From positions 3,596,001-3,660,000 of the forward strand of contig NZ_BAABED010000001.1 of NCBI RefSeq assembly GCF_039539965.1: 64,000 nucleotides of DNA, read 5' to 3'. The DNA is from Arthrobacter methylotrophus. Its GTDB lineage: Bacteria > Actinomycetota > Actinomycetes > Actinomycetales > Micrococcaceae. This document shows, piece by piece, positions 52,680 to 62,199 of this stretch. A program made the translations under genes and the position numbers. The stretch's first letter is position 1. Each line of letters starts with the position of its first letter. The notes beneath the pieces are model-generated. The model was not told the DNA's origin. It saw nothing but the letters and a program-made list of their open reading frames with translations, and searched no databases.

Positions 52680-52976
52680 ATGGAATCCGCGCCTGTCGGT
52701 AGTGGCAGAATGCACCGTACAGATCAATGGCAGTCGCTCGTCGGCGAGATCGTCGTGGTTTGGCTCAATGGAGAGTTGTATCGGATTGGGCTAGTAGACG
52801 ACGCCCTGCCCGATGCGTCTGGCCTCTGGCTCGCGTCGGAGGGAGCGTTTCAGCGGAAATTCATTGATGTCGCATCCGGGTTTGAGGTCTGGACGAGCCG
52901 CTACCCGCGCTCCAGACCAAGGCCAAGATCGGAAGGGCGCGAAGTTCCCGGCGGGAATGACACCGACTGCCGCTGA
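52680..52976 (+). CDS. Small hypothetical protein
   Basis: A 98-residue protein: MESAPVGSGRMHRTDQWQSL, VVVWLNGELYRIGLVDDALP, GLWLASEGAFQRKFIDVASG, then a basic tail. The central part has a plausible beta-rich pattern and looks like real coding. TTGGAAGCAA just before the ATG supports the start. I do not recognise the family. 108 bases after the PanD-PanB gene, so possibly independent. Confidence 0.5.
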   Translation: MESAPVGSGRMHRTDQWQSLVGEIVVVWLNGELYRIGLVDDALPDASGLWLASEGAFQRKFIDVASGFEVWTSRYPRSRPRPRSEGREVPGGNDTDCR

Positions 52977-53122
52977 ACAGATTCGCGGGGCACGTTGGAA
53001 GACATTTCCATGACCCTGCCGACATCGTCCAACCCGCATCCTAAGTTACTGCCAGTCCTCATCTAAGCAGTGTTGATCGGAGGCAGCCAACTACACGGTA
53101 ATTCTGGATGGGGACGTTCACT

Positions 53123-54391
53123 TCAGGGCTTGACCTTCATACTTCCGGGGCTTGTTTCTCCATCCTGCTGCGCGAGGTCCCGCAGAAATCGTCTGCGTTG
53201 ACGGCTGACGAGAACCACCGCACACAACGCAGCCAGCAACACGGCGATTCCGCTGACAGCGACTGACCACCGCCCGCCGAACTCTGTGCCAACCCAGCCG
53301 ACCACTGGTCCCCCAACGGCGGTTCCGCCCTGCATGACGGCCAGGTACAGGGACAAAACCCGGCCTCGGAATTGTGGTTCCACCGAAAGCTGGATACTCG
53401 TCATGGAGCTGTTCATGAACGTCATTAACGCCAGGCCGACGAGGACAAGCGACCCCGCATAAAGCCAGTAGTATGGCATCACGCTGGCGACGAGTGAGAA
53501 GACCCCGAGCCCGATGGCCCCACCCAGCAGAAAACGCAGGCGGGGCCCCTGTCTGCCAGCGGCTAGCAGGGCACCGGCCAATGTGCCGACTGCCATGATG
53601 GAACCCAGGAGACCGTATTTCCCCGGGCCCTGCCCGAACACGGCGGTTGCCATGAGTGCATTGGTGACTTGGAAGTTCATGCCGAAGGTCCCCACCACCC
53701 CCGTCAAGATGAATATCAGCATTAGGTCCGGACGTTCGCGTACATATCGGAATCCCTCCGCTATCTGGTGATTGCCATGGGGCGTCGGCTGCATCGGGAA
53801 CAATTCCGCGGTACGCATTCGGAGTAGCGACAGCAAGACGGCAGCAAAGCTTGCCGCGTTCAGCAGGAAAACCGGTCCCGTGCCGATCCACGCAATGAGC
53901 AGGCCCGCAATACCGGGGCCGCCAAGCCGGGCGAGATTGAATGACGCCGAATTAAGGGCGACGGCGTTCGCCAGGTTAGCCGGTCCTACGACGTCTGAGA
54001 CGAAGGCCTGCCGCGCGGTAACATCAAACGAGCTGGCTACGCCCAGTGCAAGCGCCGCAGCATAAACCTGCCACAGCTGTGCGGATCCTGTTACGACGAG
54101 AAGTCCCAGTACCACCGCGAAGAGGCCCATCGCGGTCTGTGTCCACAGCAGCATGGTTCGCTTGCTATGCCGGTCAGCCAGTACGCCGGCGTAGGGACCC
54201 AGGAATAAGATGGGCAGGAACTGCAGGGCGGTGGCAATGCCGACTGATGTGCCGGAATGGTCTGTGAGCACGGTCAGAACCAGCCAGTCCTGCGCCACGC
54301 GCTGCATCCAGGTGCCGACGTTGGACACGAGGGCACCGACAACCCACAGACGGTAGTTGCGGATACCCAAGGCCCGGAAGGTGGCTCTCAC
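53123..54391 (-). CDS. MFS transporter, EntS-like
   Basis: A 422-residue MFS with about 12 helices. It has the MFS_3-type loops: RNYRLWVVGALVSNVGTWMQ, GPYAGVLADRHSKRTMLLWTQ, and AFVSDVVGPANLANAVALNS. This group exports siderophores or drugs. The ATG overlaps the stop of a small upstream gene (ATGA). The operon continues upstream with an SDR and aldehyde dehydrogenase, so it may move an aldehyde, acid or toxic intermediate. Confidence 0.87.
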   Translation of the reverse strand: MRATFRALGIRNYRLWVVGALVSNVGTWMQRVAQDWLVLTVLTDHSGTSVGIATALQFLPILFLGPYAGVLADRHSKRTMLLWTQTAMGLFAVVLGLLVVTGSAQLWQVYAAALALGVASSFDVTARQAFVSDVVGPANLANAVALNSASFNLARLGGPGIAGLLIAWIGTGPVFLLNAASFAAVLLSLLRMRTAELFPMQPTPHGNHQIAEGFRYVRERPDLMLIFILTGVVGTFGMNFQVTNALMATAVFGQGPGKYGLLGSIMAVGTLAGALLAAGRQGPRLRFLLGGAIGLGVFSLVASVMPYYWLYAGSLVLVGLALMTFMNSSMTSIQLSVEPQFRGRVLSLYLAVMQGGTAVGGPVVGWVGTEFGGRWSVAVSGIAVLLAALCAVVLVSRQRRRFLRDLAQQDGETSPGSMKVKP

Positions 54392-54612
54392 CTGGCGCTC
54401 AACTCCCGCATCAGGTGTCCAGGCAAAATGACGTCCCCGCTGGGCTCATTTGGTATCCAGGAGGCCGTGCGCATAATTCCCAGGTCGACCGCGGGGATCG
54501 CCGGTTGAACATCCGCTATCTGCTCCCAGCTGCCGCTGCGTCCGCCAGCCCACGATCCTGCGGCCAGATTTCCAGAATAAAGACATCCCACTTTGAGTTG
54601 GAAGCTCCCCAT
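54388..54612 (-). CDS. Small hypothetical protein before the EntS-like transporter
   Basis: A 74-residue frame: MGSFQLKVGCLYSGNLAAGS, then a Trp/Pro-containing segment and VILPGHLMRELSAR. AGAAGGA precedes the chosen ATG by ten bases; an earlier ATG at 54636 would add eight residues. The stop overlaps the ATG of the MFS gene (ATGA), and the SDR gene stops 34 bases upstream, which supports real translation. No family recognised. Confidence 0.45.
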   Translation of the reverse strand: MGSFQLKVGCLYSGNLAAGSWAGGRSGSWEQIADVQPAIPAVDLGIMRTASWIPNEPSGDVILPGHLMRELSAR

Positions 54613-54646
54613 AAGTTCTGATTCCTTCTTTGCCATCACGAGAATG

Positions 54647-55480
54647 TCAATCCACAAAAAGATCTAACTCGAGATCTCCCTCATGGGCGGGGTCAGAATA
54701 GATAGAAAAGTCGACAGTTCCTCCGACGCGCAGGACATCTTCGTCGATTAGGGTTGCACCGGTGCGTGTCCATGACTCGGAGCTGAATATGGCGTGAGCC
54801 GCGTCCGCCATGATCTTCGGGCTGCGGGCACGCGGCACCGCTTCTGTGCCACCCATCAGGTTCGACACCGCGTCTGTGGCGATTAACGTTCTTGGCCACA
54901 GGCAATTGGCGGCCACGCCGCCGCCGGCAAACTCGGCGGCCACTCCCAGCGTTGCGATCGTCATCCCAAATTTCGCCAGGGTGTAGGCGGGATGGGCGCC
55001 GAGCCAGCGAGGAGTGAGGTTGAGGGGCGGACTTAGACTCAGCACATGCGGGTTGTCAGCCTTGAGCAGGTGGGGCAGGCACGCCCGGCTTAGCTGAAAC
55101 GTGCCACGGACGTTGACGTCTTGCATGAGGTCGTACCGCTTGGGGTCGAGTTCAAGCGTCGACGCCAGGTTCAGCACACTGGCGTTGTTTACACAGATAT
55201 CAATGCCGCCGAAGGTTTCAATTGCCGCTTCGACGGCATCAGCGATATCCGTATCGGAGCGGATATCTCCGGGGAACGCGAGTGCCCTGCCTCCGGCGGC
55301 TTCTATGGCGGCGGCCGCGGTATGGATTGTCCCTGTCAGGCCGGGATGGGGTTCCGTTGTCTTGGCGATGAGCACGATATTGGCGCCGTCGGCTGCAGCG
55401 CGAAGAGCGATCGCTTGACCGATACCGCGGCTGCCGCCCGACATGACTATCGTTTTCCCAGCCAGTGCGCGGGTTGGCAT
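54647..55480 (-). CDS. Short-chain dehydrogenase, HSDL2-like
   Basis: A 277-residue SDR. Cofactor motif GGSRGIGQAIA, NNAS loop in CVNNASVLNL, catalytic Tyr and Lys in HPAYTLAKFG with Ser upstream in VLSLSPP. The PPLNLTPRW segment before the Tyr is typical of HSDL2-type reductases. The ATG at 55480 has GAGGA eight bases before it; an ATG 13 codons earlier lies too close to its ribosome site. 112 bases after the aldehyde dehydrogenase. Confidence 0.87.
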   Translation of the reverse strand: MPTRALAGKTIVMSGGSRGIGQAIALRAAADGANIVLIAKTTEPHPGLTGTIHTAAAAIEAAGGRALAFPGDIRSDTDIADAVEAAIETFGGIDICVNNASVLNLASTLELDPKRYDLMQDVNVRGTFQLSRACLPHLLKADNPHVLSLSPPLNLTPRWLGAHPAYTLAKFGMTIATLGVAAEFAGGGVAANCLWPRTLIATDAVSNLMGGTEAVPRARSPKIMADAAHAIFSSESWTRTGATLIDEDVLRVGGTVDFSIYSDPAHEGDLELDLFVD

Positions 55481-55592
55481 CGTCGAGTTCCTCGTCCTGC
55501 CGTGGCGGTCCACGTGCATTCCTTTCGTTGGGTGGTCTATTGCTTGGTGAGCTTGTGCCGCTTCACGAGCCAGATCGCCCCGTCTCCGGCCG

Positions 55593-57038
55593 TCAATTGA
55601 AAACGAAGAAGCGTTCTTCGGTCATGTCACGCATTGCGAACTTCGGTCCCTCACGACCGGCACCGCTGTCCTTCACGCCGCCGTACGGCATCTGGTCCGA
55701 GCGCCACCGGGACGTGCCGTTGACGATGACCCCGCCGGTTCGGAGCGAGCGGATGGCCGCCAGCGAGAGGTCCAGTGAGTTGGTGTAGATGCCGCACTGC
55801 AGTCCGAACGGACTCTCGCTGATCTTTCGGAAGATGGGCTCAATTTCCTGGTATTGCTGCAGCGTCACCGTCGGACCGAAGACTTCCTGGGAAGCTACAT
55901 CCATCGAGGGATGGACGTCGCTAAGGATCGTGGCAGAAACCTGCGCGCCTGTGCGGCTCCCGCCGCGCAGAAGTTGCGCTCCGGCGTCGACCGCCCGTTC
56001 GACCATCCCCATGACCCGGACAGCCGCCGCTTCGTCGATAAGGGTTCCCACCTCCGTGGCCACATCGAGGGGGTCTCCGAATCGAATGGAGTCGACCTCG
56101 TGCAACAGCATCTCGGTGAACTCCTCCCGTACCCCTGAGTGCATGTAGATGTTCTGCACCGAAGCGCAGCTTTGCCCTGCCAGTTGCATCGCATTACGGG
56201 CTGAGGCCTTGGCCGCCGCGACGAGATCGGCATCGTGGTGGACAAACGTGGGACCGACGCCTCCCAACTCGAGCACGACCGGCTTGAGGCCGATGCTGCT
56301 GCGGATCTTCTTGCCAACGGGAATCGAACCGGTGAAGCTGACCAGGTCAACGTTCGGGTCGGTCACAAGGGCCGGTGCGATGTCGTCACCGTGAAGCACG
56401 TTCACCGCGCCTTCCGGGATGCCCGCGTCCAGGACCGCCTCGATGAACTTCTGCGTGCTCAGTGGCGCTTTTGGTGAGGGTTTAAGAATGATGGCGTTTC
56501 CGGCAGCCAAAGCGGGGCCGAGTTTATGCGCCGCAAGGTTGACCGGTGCGTTGAAGGGCGTGATCGCGGCCACGACGCCCACGGGGAAACGCATGACCAT
56601 GGCAATCTTGCCGGCCCCGACGGCTGATCCGTCTAGGGGCACATGCTCACCCTGGATCCGGACGGCTTCCTCCGCGCACAACCGCAGGGTAGCGGGTGCG
56701 CGGGCGGCCTCGGTTCGGCAGTCAGCGATCGCCTTGCCCGTTTCCAATGCCATGATCCGGGCGATTTCCTCGGCGTTCGCCGCCACTGAGTCGGCGATGC
56801 GCTGCAGCATCGCCGCTCGTTCGTATCCCGGCATGGCAGCCATGACGGCACTCGCTGCCTTCGCGGCGGCCAGGGCCCCGGACAGCTCGGCGGGGGTGGA
56901 CACGCACATACGCCCCACCACAGCGCCGCGGTACGGGTCCCGGATGTCGATCTGGGCGCCTTCGCCGCACCACGATCCGCCGACAAGACTTCGCGCGAGC
57001 ACGGGTGCCACCGATGTGACACGGTCTTCATTTACCAT
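55593..57038 (-). CDS. Aldehyde dehydrogenase (NAD(P)-dependent), copy 1
   Basis: A 481-residue aldehyde dehydrogenase. Catalytic Glu in VVLELGGVGPTFVHHDAD, catalytic Cys in MQLAGQSCASVQNIY, nucleotide loop FTGSIPVGKKI, and late FGLQCGIYTNSL and GGVIVNGTSRWRSDQMPYGG. The GGVGPTFV form places it near the lactaldehyde/GAPN side of the family. A strong AAGGAGG precedes the ATG. 45 bases after the alcohol dehydrogenase, same operon. Confidence 0.92.
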   Translation of the reverse strand: MVNEDRVTSVAPVLARSLVGGSWCGEGAQIDIRDPYRGAVVGRMCVSTPAELSGALAAAKAASAVMAAMPGYERAAMLQRIADSVAANAEEIARIMALETGKAIADCRTEAARAPATLRLCAEEAVRIQGEHVPLDGSAVGAGKIAMVMRFPVGVVAAITPFNAPVNLAAHKLGPALAAGNAIILKPSPKAPLSTQKFIEAVLDAGIPEGAVNVLHGDDIAPALVTDPNVDLVSFTGSIPVGKKIRSSIGLKPVVLELGGVGPTFVHHDADLVAAAKASARNAMQLAGQSCASVQNIYMHSGVREEFTEMLLHEVDSIRFGDPLDVATEVGTLIDEAAAVRVMGMVERAVDAGAQLLRGGSRTGAQVSATILSDVHPSMDVASQEVFGPTVTLQQYQEIEPIFRKISESPFGLQCGIYTNSLDLSLAAIRSLRTGGVIVNGTSRWRSDQMPYGGVKDSGAGREGPKFAMRDMTEERFFVFN

Positions 57039-57083
57039 TGTTTCCTCCTTGAGACGCTCAGCGACCGTCGTTCGTGCTGCTGC

Positions 57084-58214
57084 TTACTTGATGCCGGGGA
57101 TGATCACTGGCTTGATCTCGCTGAGACCCTGCATCCCGCGAAGCGCGTCAGTGACCCCTTCGAGTCCGTAACGATTCGACAGCATCCGGTCGTAGTCGAA
57201 CCGGTCCTGAGTGACACTCATGAAATGCAATGCCCGCCAGTACTCGGCCTCGGACGCTGAGAACGACCCGATGACGCTGATGTGTCCGCGGGTGATTGCG
57301 GTCGGCTGGAACTCCACCGTCTGCGGGCCGACTTGGCCCGCTACGAGGAACCGTCCGCCGCGGCGCACCATATCCAGCCCCTCAGTGAACGCCGTACGCG
57401 CCCCCGAGAATTCCATGACGACCTCACTGCCGGGGCCTCCGGTCAGTTCCCTGATCGCCTCGACCCGGGCCGCGGGGTCCGGGTGGCCGGACACCGCGAC
57501 TACGTCCGTGGCGCCCCATGCCTTGGCGAGGTCAAGGCGGTCGGCCGGGTCGCCGATCACTATGATGCGCGCGGCACCCAGATGAGATGCCATGGCGGTG
57601 GCGAACAAGCCAAGGGGCCCGGCTCCCTGGATGACCACGGACTGCCATGGCTCCAGCGGGCCGAGCCGGTCGAAGGCTGTGATCACCGTGCGCAGCGCAC
57701 AGCTGGCGGCGGCGGCCCACTCCGGCTTCACGTTGTCCGGGACCTTGATCTTCCGGGAGGTCGGGTACACGTAGCAGTGCTCCGCGAATCCCCCGACCAG
57801 GTAGGGGAAGCTCTCACAGTTCGTTCCATAGTTCTTCCGGTTGGCGCAGAGATTGGGTTGGCCCGCCACCGTGCAGTGGTAGCAGTTGCCGCATCGGCCT
57901 TGGGTGAAGAGGATCCGGTCACCGAGTTCGAGCGGTACCCCCATGATGTCGGTTATCCCGTTCGAACCGAACGAGACGATCCGCCCGGCCATTTCATGGC
58001 CGGGGATGATCGGTAGCTCAAGGGGCCGGATGGCCGACAAGGACCCGTCCCAAAGATGAACGTCGCTCCCACACACTGTGGCCGCCTCAATCTCGACTAG
58101 GACCGCCCCGGCCTCCAGCTCGGGGACGGTAATCTCCCGAATTTCAAGGGGCTCGTTAAAGGCGGTCACTACGGCTGCACGGCTGGTTGTTGGCACGTCA
58201 AGAGATGCGCTCAT
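57084..58214 (-). CDS. Zinc-dependent alcohol dehydrogenase, copy 1
   Basis: A 376-residue medium-chain dehydrogenase. Catalytic zinc ligands: Cys in ATVCGSDVHLW and His/Glu in PGHEMAGRI; structural zinc: four cysteines in CGNCYHCTVAGQPNLC. Nucleotide motif in GAGPLGLFATAMASHLGA. It oxidises a primary or secondary alcohol to the aldehyde that the neighbouring dehydrogenases could take. GAAAGAG precedes the ATG by about ten bases. Confidence 0.92.
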   Translation of the reverse strand: MSASLDVPTTSRAAVVTAFNEPLEIREITVPELEAGAVLVEIEAATVCGSDVHLWDGSLSAIRPLELPIIPGHEMAGRIVSFGSNGITDIMGVPLELGDRILFTQGRCGNCYHCTVAGQPNLCANRKNYGTNCESFPYLVGGFAEHCYVYPTSRKIKVPDNVKPEWAAAASCALRTVITAFDRLGPLEPWQSVVIQGAGPLGLFATAMASHLGAARIIVIGDPADRLDLAKAWGATDVVAVSGHPDPAARVEAIRELTGGPGSEVVMEFSGARTAFTEGLDMVRRGGRFLVAGQVGPQTVEFQPTAITRGHISVIGSFSASEAEYWRALHFMSVTQDRFDYDRMLSNRYGLEGVTDALRGMQGLSEIKPVIIPGIK

Positions 58215-58244
58215 GGTTCTGGCTCTTTCTACTACTGTTTGTGC

Positions 58245-59045
58245 TCAGTCATCGGTGACTTGGTGGGTGAGGTCGAAGCAGTCAGCTTCCACCTGGGCAT
58301 AGCGCCTGCCGACACGCGGATCGTGGCCGGGAATGACAATCGTCTTGGGCCGATCGTTCAGGTCCCGCAACCGCTCGTATGCTCCGTACATGTCTTCCAG
58401 GTTGTGGAACATGTTGAAGGCCCGGTCCGTTTCGAACTCTTCGTAGAGGTGGGCGGCGTCGGAGGCGAGCACAATCTGGCCTGCGGTTGAGGTGACTTCG
58501 GTCAAGGTCTGCCCCGGTGTGTGGCCGCCAACGAGGGATACCGCAATCCCGGGAAGCACCTCCGTTCGGTCGTCGACTAAGGTGACCCTTCCCTCGCGGT
58601 TGAGGTTCTGCATCATCTCCCGCTCCTCGGGCTCGACGGTCCAGCAGGTGGGAAACCTGTTGGCGTATGGTCCCTGCATCCATTCAAACTCGGAACGGGC
58701 CATGGAGAACGTCGCGTTCGGGAAGAGGCCGATGTTGCCGACGTGGTCATAATGCATGTGGGAAACGACGACGTGGTCAACGTCTGCGGCCCGCACTCCA
58801 GCCCGGGACAACAATTCCAGCGGGGCCGTACCCTGGTACCGCCCCTTCCGTGCACCCCGTTCCTCGTTGTAGCCACAGTCAACAAGCACAGTCTTACCTC
58901 CGCCTTGAAGCAACCAGAAGTACCAATCGATATGTTGCTCGGCATCAGCTTGCTTTGAAAGGTCGTAACGGTAGAAGAATGAAGACCGTTTGCCCACGCT
59001 CTGGGCGTAGCGAAGGGCATGCACCGAGTACTCTGGTGCAGACAT
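58245..59045 (-). CDS. MBL-fold hydrolase, AHL-lactonase-like, copy 1
   Basis: A 266-residue enzyme of the lactonase branch of the MBL fold. HxHxDH is intact in VSHMHYDHVGN, and further ligands in GGHTPGQ, ASDAAH and PGHDPRV. The N-terminal region (RYDLSKQADAEQHIDWYFWLLQ) matches AhlD-like proteins. AAAGG lies before the ATG at 59045. It is embedded in an operon of alcohol and aldehyde dehydrogenases, so a lactone from the pathway is a more natural substrate than a signal molecule. Paralogue of the gene at 63377. Confidence 0.88.
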   Translation of the reverse strand: MSAPEYSVHALRYAQSVGKRSSFFYRYDLSKQADAEQHIDWYFWLLQGGGKTVLVDCGYNEERGARKGRYQGTAPLELLSRAGVRAADVDHVVVSHMHYDHVGNIGLFPNATFSMARSEFEWMQGPYANRFPTCWTVEPEEREMMQNLNREGRVTLVDDRTEVLPGIAVSLVGGHTPGQTLTEVTSTAGQIVLASDAAHLYEEFETDRAFNMFHNLEDMYGAYERLRDLNDRPKTIVIPGHDPRVGRRYAQVEADCFDLTHQVTDD

Positions 59046-59065
59046 GGTGGACCTTTCTGCGTTCG

Positions 59066-60595
59066 TCACGGCACAGGCCATTGAATGTGAACTGCCTCAA
59101 GGAATTCGCGGATCCCGGCTTCGCCGAACTCACGGCCGATCCCGCTGTTCTTCCAACCCCCGTTGGGCGCGTCGGGCCGCTTCGCGCCCCCGCCGTTGAT
59201 GGAAACCTGGCCGACGTCCAGGCGATACGCAACGTCCATTGCTTCCTCGAGGGGCCCCCACACTGTGGCGTGCAAGCCGAACGTGGAGTCGTTGGCGATG
59301 GCGACGGCCTCTTCAACGGTGCTGTATGTCATGACTGTGGCAACAGGGCCAAAGATCTCCTCCTGGTTGACACGGGCGTCGTTGCCCAATCCTCCAAGGA
59401 GTGTCGGCTGGACCCACCAGCCTGGGCCCGCGGGCTTATGCCCGCGGGCCAGCACCACTCCGCCGTCGGCCACTGCAGAGTCGATGTAGCCCTGCACCGT
59501 TTGGCGGTGCCGCTCGCTGATGACCGGGCCGACGAGAGTCTGCGTGTCCCACGGGTCTCCCACAGCGACCGAACTGAAGTAGTCGCGGCTGTGCTGGAGA
59601 AACGTCTCGAGGGCAGATTCGTGGACCAGGATCCGGGTCGGCGAAGCGCACCCTTGTCCGGCATTGCGCAAGTAGCGCGAGTGGATCGGTCCGACGACGG
59701 ATGCTGCATCCGCCGATGGAAGCACGATTGCCGCAGACTTGCCGCCCAACTCCAGGACCACGTCACGCAGCCCACCGGCGGCGGTCGCCATGACAGCCTT
59801 GCCTGCCGGCACGGAACCGGTGAATGTCACCTTGGCAACGTCCGGCTGTTTAATCAGGTGCTGGGCGACGTCGACTCCGCCGGCCAGCACGCTCACGGAC
59901 GACGCCGGCCAGCCGGCTTCCTCCACGAATCGGCCGAAGTTCAAGATCCCAAGGGGCGCATTGGGCGAGGAAAGCAACACGCTCGGACAGCCGGCGGCGA
60001 ACGCGGCACCCACTTTGATCACGGCGAATAGAAGCGGGTAGTTATACGCCGCGATGCCCGCGACGACGCCGACCGGCCGGTAGATTACCTTCGAATTGCT
60101 CGCCGGCGGACCGTCATCCCTGCCTAGGTATTCCGTCCGATCGGTCAACGTCCCCTGGGCCAGCCACCGCAGGGCACGAAGAGGTGTATCGACGTGCAGG
60201 TTCCGTGCGGTCGACACGGGAGTTCCGACCTCGTTGACCGAGACGGCGAGAATCTCATCGGCATGGGACTCAATGACGTCGGCCAGACGGGTCAGAGCGG
60301 CCGACCGTTCCTCCGCACTCCCCATCTCCTTTCGGTCCAGGCCGGCCCGTGCCGCGGCGACGGCCCGTTCGACCTGCTCTAGATCGGCCGATTGCACCTC
60401 CGCGATGGTCTGCTCGGTCGCGGGATTCAGGACCGGGAATGCCGGGCCTCGACCTCGTTCGAAGGTACCGCCGATCCTGAGGCTGAGCTCCTGCTCAACG
60501 TGGACTGACTGCGCCGAATGCAGGGAAACCTTGGTATTGATGACGACTCCTAGCAATCGAAGGGATGGTGCCGATGACCCGCCGGCCGGCGGCAC
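59066..60595 (-). CDS. Aldehyde dehydrogenase, copy 2
   Basis: An aldehyde dehydrogenase of up to 509 residues. Catalytic Glu in VVLELGGKSAAIVLPSAD, Cys in RNAGQGCASPTRILVHESAL, nucleotide loop FTGSVPAGKAVM. The start is uncertain: the GTG at 60595 has no ribosome site and adds about 20 non-family residues; no ATG is available near the family start around residue 30. It lies 15 bases after the MFS stop and 20 bases before the MBL gene. Confidence 0.88.
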   Translation of the reverse strand: MPPAGGSSAPSLRLLGVVINTKVSLHSAQSVHVEQELSLRIGGTFERGRGPAFPVLNPATEQTIAEVQSADLEQVERAVAAARAGLDRKEMGSAEERSAALTRLADVIESHADEILAVSVNEVGTPVSTARNLHVDTPLRALRWLAQGTLTDRTEYLGRDDGPPASNSKVIYRPVGVVAGIAAYNYPLLFAVIKVGAAFAAGCPSVLLSSPNAPLGILNFGRFVEEAGWPASSVSVLAGGVDVAQHLIKQPDVAKVTFTGSVPAGKAVMATAAGGLRDVVLELGGKSAAIVLPSADAASVVGPIHSRYLRNAGQGCASPTRILVHESALETFLQHSRDYFSSVAVGDPWDTQTLVGPVISERHRQTVQGYIDSAVADGGVVLARGHKPAGPGWWVQPTLLGGLGNDARVNQEEIFGPVATVMTYSTVEEAVAIANDSTFGLHATVWGPLEEAMDVAYRLDVGQVSINGGGAKRPDAPNGGWKNSGIGREFGEAGIREFLEAVHIQWPVP

Positions 60596-60610
60596 CGGGG
60601 CTGGTGTGCC

Positions 60611-61963
60611 TTAGACCAGTGTGTCTGCTGGCTCGGCGAGGGCTGCACGCTCTGCGGTGAAATGAGAGCTCGTCAAACGCCAGAGCACGAACGCGACGCA
60701 CCCCGAGATTCCGAACAAGAGCGATGCGCAAAGATACATGTTCTCGGCGCTCATGAAAGCAACGGCGTAACCGGCGAGGATCGGGGCGGCAATCGAGCCG
60801 ATGCGGCTGATGCCATACATCGACCCGAGTCCTTTGCCTCGAAGGAGAATCGGGTAGAGCTGCGGGGCCGAGGAAACGTATGACGTTAGCGAGGCGAATG
60901 CTGCCACACCCAGGATGCCAGCCAACGCCAGTGCAAGCCCACCCTCCATAGTGAGGGCAAAGACGATTTGAGCAGCCATGGCGACGACAAGCGAGATCCA
61001 GGCCAGCTTGGTGGAGAGTACCTTCATGCCGATGATGCCAAAAGCGATCGCCCCCACGACGCTGCCGAGGCTAAGGACGGTCCCCGCTGTGGTTCCGGTC
61101 GCGGTGCTTCCACTGCTGTTCGTGATCAGCTGCGGGGTCCACGTGGCGACAAAGTAGTAGGCGGCATTGACTACCGTGTAGCCGATCCACAAGAGCAACG
61201 TCCGGGTTCGGAACTGTTTGTCCAGGAGGGAGCCCTTCTTTCCGTCGCGGGTTCCTTCCCTCTCCGGAGGAAGCACAGCCTCGGGGTTGACGTCCGTCAG
61301 TCCCATGGACTTGGAGATCTTTGCAATTTGGGTCCGGGACTTAGTCGTCCGCTGGGCCACAAGGAAGGAGAGTGACTCAGGCATGAAAAAGACTGTGTAG
61401 ATCAACACGATTGCCGTCAGCACGCCTCCGAAGACGAAGAAGACCTGCCATGCTCCCCCGTAGGCGTTGACGAGGGAAAGGCCTACAATTCCGCCCACCA
61501 CACTGCCGACCGAGAATCCAATGGTCACGAATCCTGTTGCCAGGTTTCGCTTTCCTGCGGATGCATACTCCTGAGCCAGAACGATACTCAACGAGGATAG
61601 GACCCCGACAGCAACTCCGGTAAAGAAGCGGCCCACAAGCATGCCTTCGGCGTTACTCACTAGGGCCGTCGCGCAAATCGCGACAAGATTCAGTGCCACA
61701 CCGCCAATGATGAAGAGGCGGCGTCCATAGCGATCCGCCAGTGGTGACAAAACGATGGCGCCGACGGCCATGCCGATGAGGCCCATGCTCACGATCCACC
61801 CCTTCATGACTGGTGAGGCGAAGCCCACCGGCAAATGGGGCAAGGCGAACCCAATGACGGAGAGGTCATACCCGTCAATCATGTTGCAAAGCAAACCGCC
61901 GAATATAACGAGGTACTGGGTCCTACTCATGCGACTCTTCGCAACTGCCGACACGACATCCAT
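60611..61963 (-). CDS. MFS transporter, AAHS (aromatic acid:H+ symport) type
   Basis: A 450-residue transporter with 12 helices. The first helix carries DGYDLSVIGFALPHL, the acidic motif that is diagnostic of the AAHS family (PcaK, BenK, MhpT). Loop LADRYGRRLFIIGG (motif A) follows. It should import an aromatic or related acid, feeding the dehydrogenases of the same operon. First gene of the leftward operon. Confidence 0.9.
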   Translation of the reverse strand: MDVVSAVAKSRMSRTQYLVIFGGLLCNMIDGYDLSVIGFALPHLPVGFASPVMKGWIVSMGLIGMAVGAIVLSPLADRYGRRLFIIGGVALNLVAICATALVSNAEGMLVGRFFTGVAVGVLSSLSIVLAQEYASAGKRNLATGFVTIGFSVGSVVGGIVGLSLVNAYGGAWQVFFVFGGVLTAIVLIYTVFFMPESLSFLVAQRTTKSRTQIAKISKSMGLTDVNPEAVLPPEREGTRDGKKGSLLDKQFRTRTLLLWIGYTVVNAAYYFVATWTPQLITNSSGSTATGTTAGTVLSLGSVVGAIAFGIIGMKVLSTKLAWISLVVAMAAQIVFALTMEGGLALALAGILGVAAFASLTSYVSSAPQLYPILLRGKGLGSMYGISRIGSIAAPILAGYAVAFMSAENMYLCASLLFGISGCVAFVLWRLTSSHFTAERAALAEPADTLV

Positions 61964-62199
61964 ATGAATACCCTTCTGACGAGACTCGAGGGAACGCCGG
62001 GTCTACATCTGGGTGATCAGATCAACGGCGACCGAATGAATATATTCTCTATGATCTAGATTACAGAGTCAACAACTTTTGTGAGACTTGTCACCAGCCC
62101 AAAAATAGGGCAATGTGAATATAATATATTGAAATCGCATACCGGATCAGCGAAGATCACGCTGTTGCTGGACCATGCAGTCTTAGGTGGGATTCAACG
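61964..62199. promoter_or_regulatory. Divergent promoter region, AAHS transporter / alcohol dehydrogenase
   Basis: 236 AT-rich bases with GAATATATTC (palindrome, 62038-62047) and AATATATTGAAA near 62125-62134, which recalls the TATTGAAG core of the 10-31 kb locus. GGTGGGA precedes the rightward ATG. No gene seen. Confidence 0.5.
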
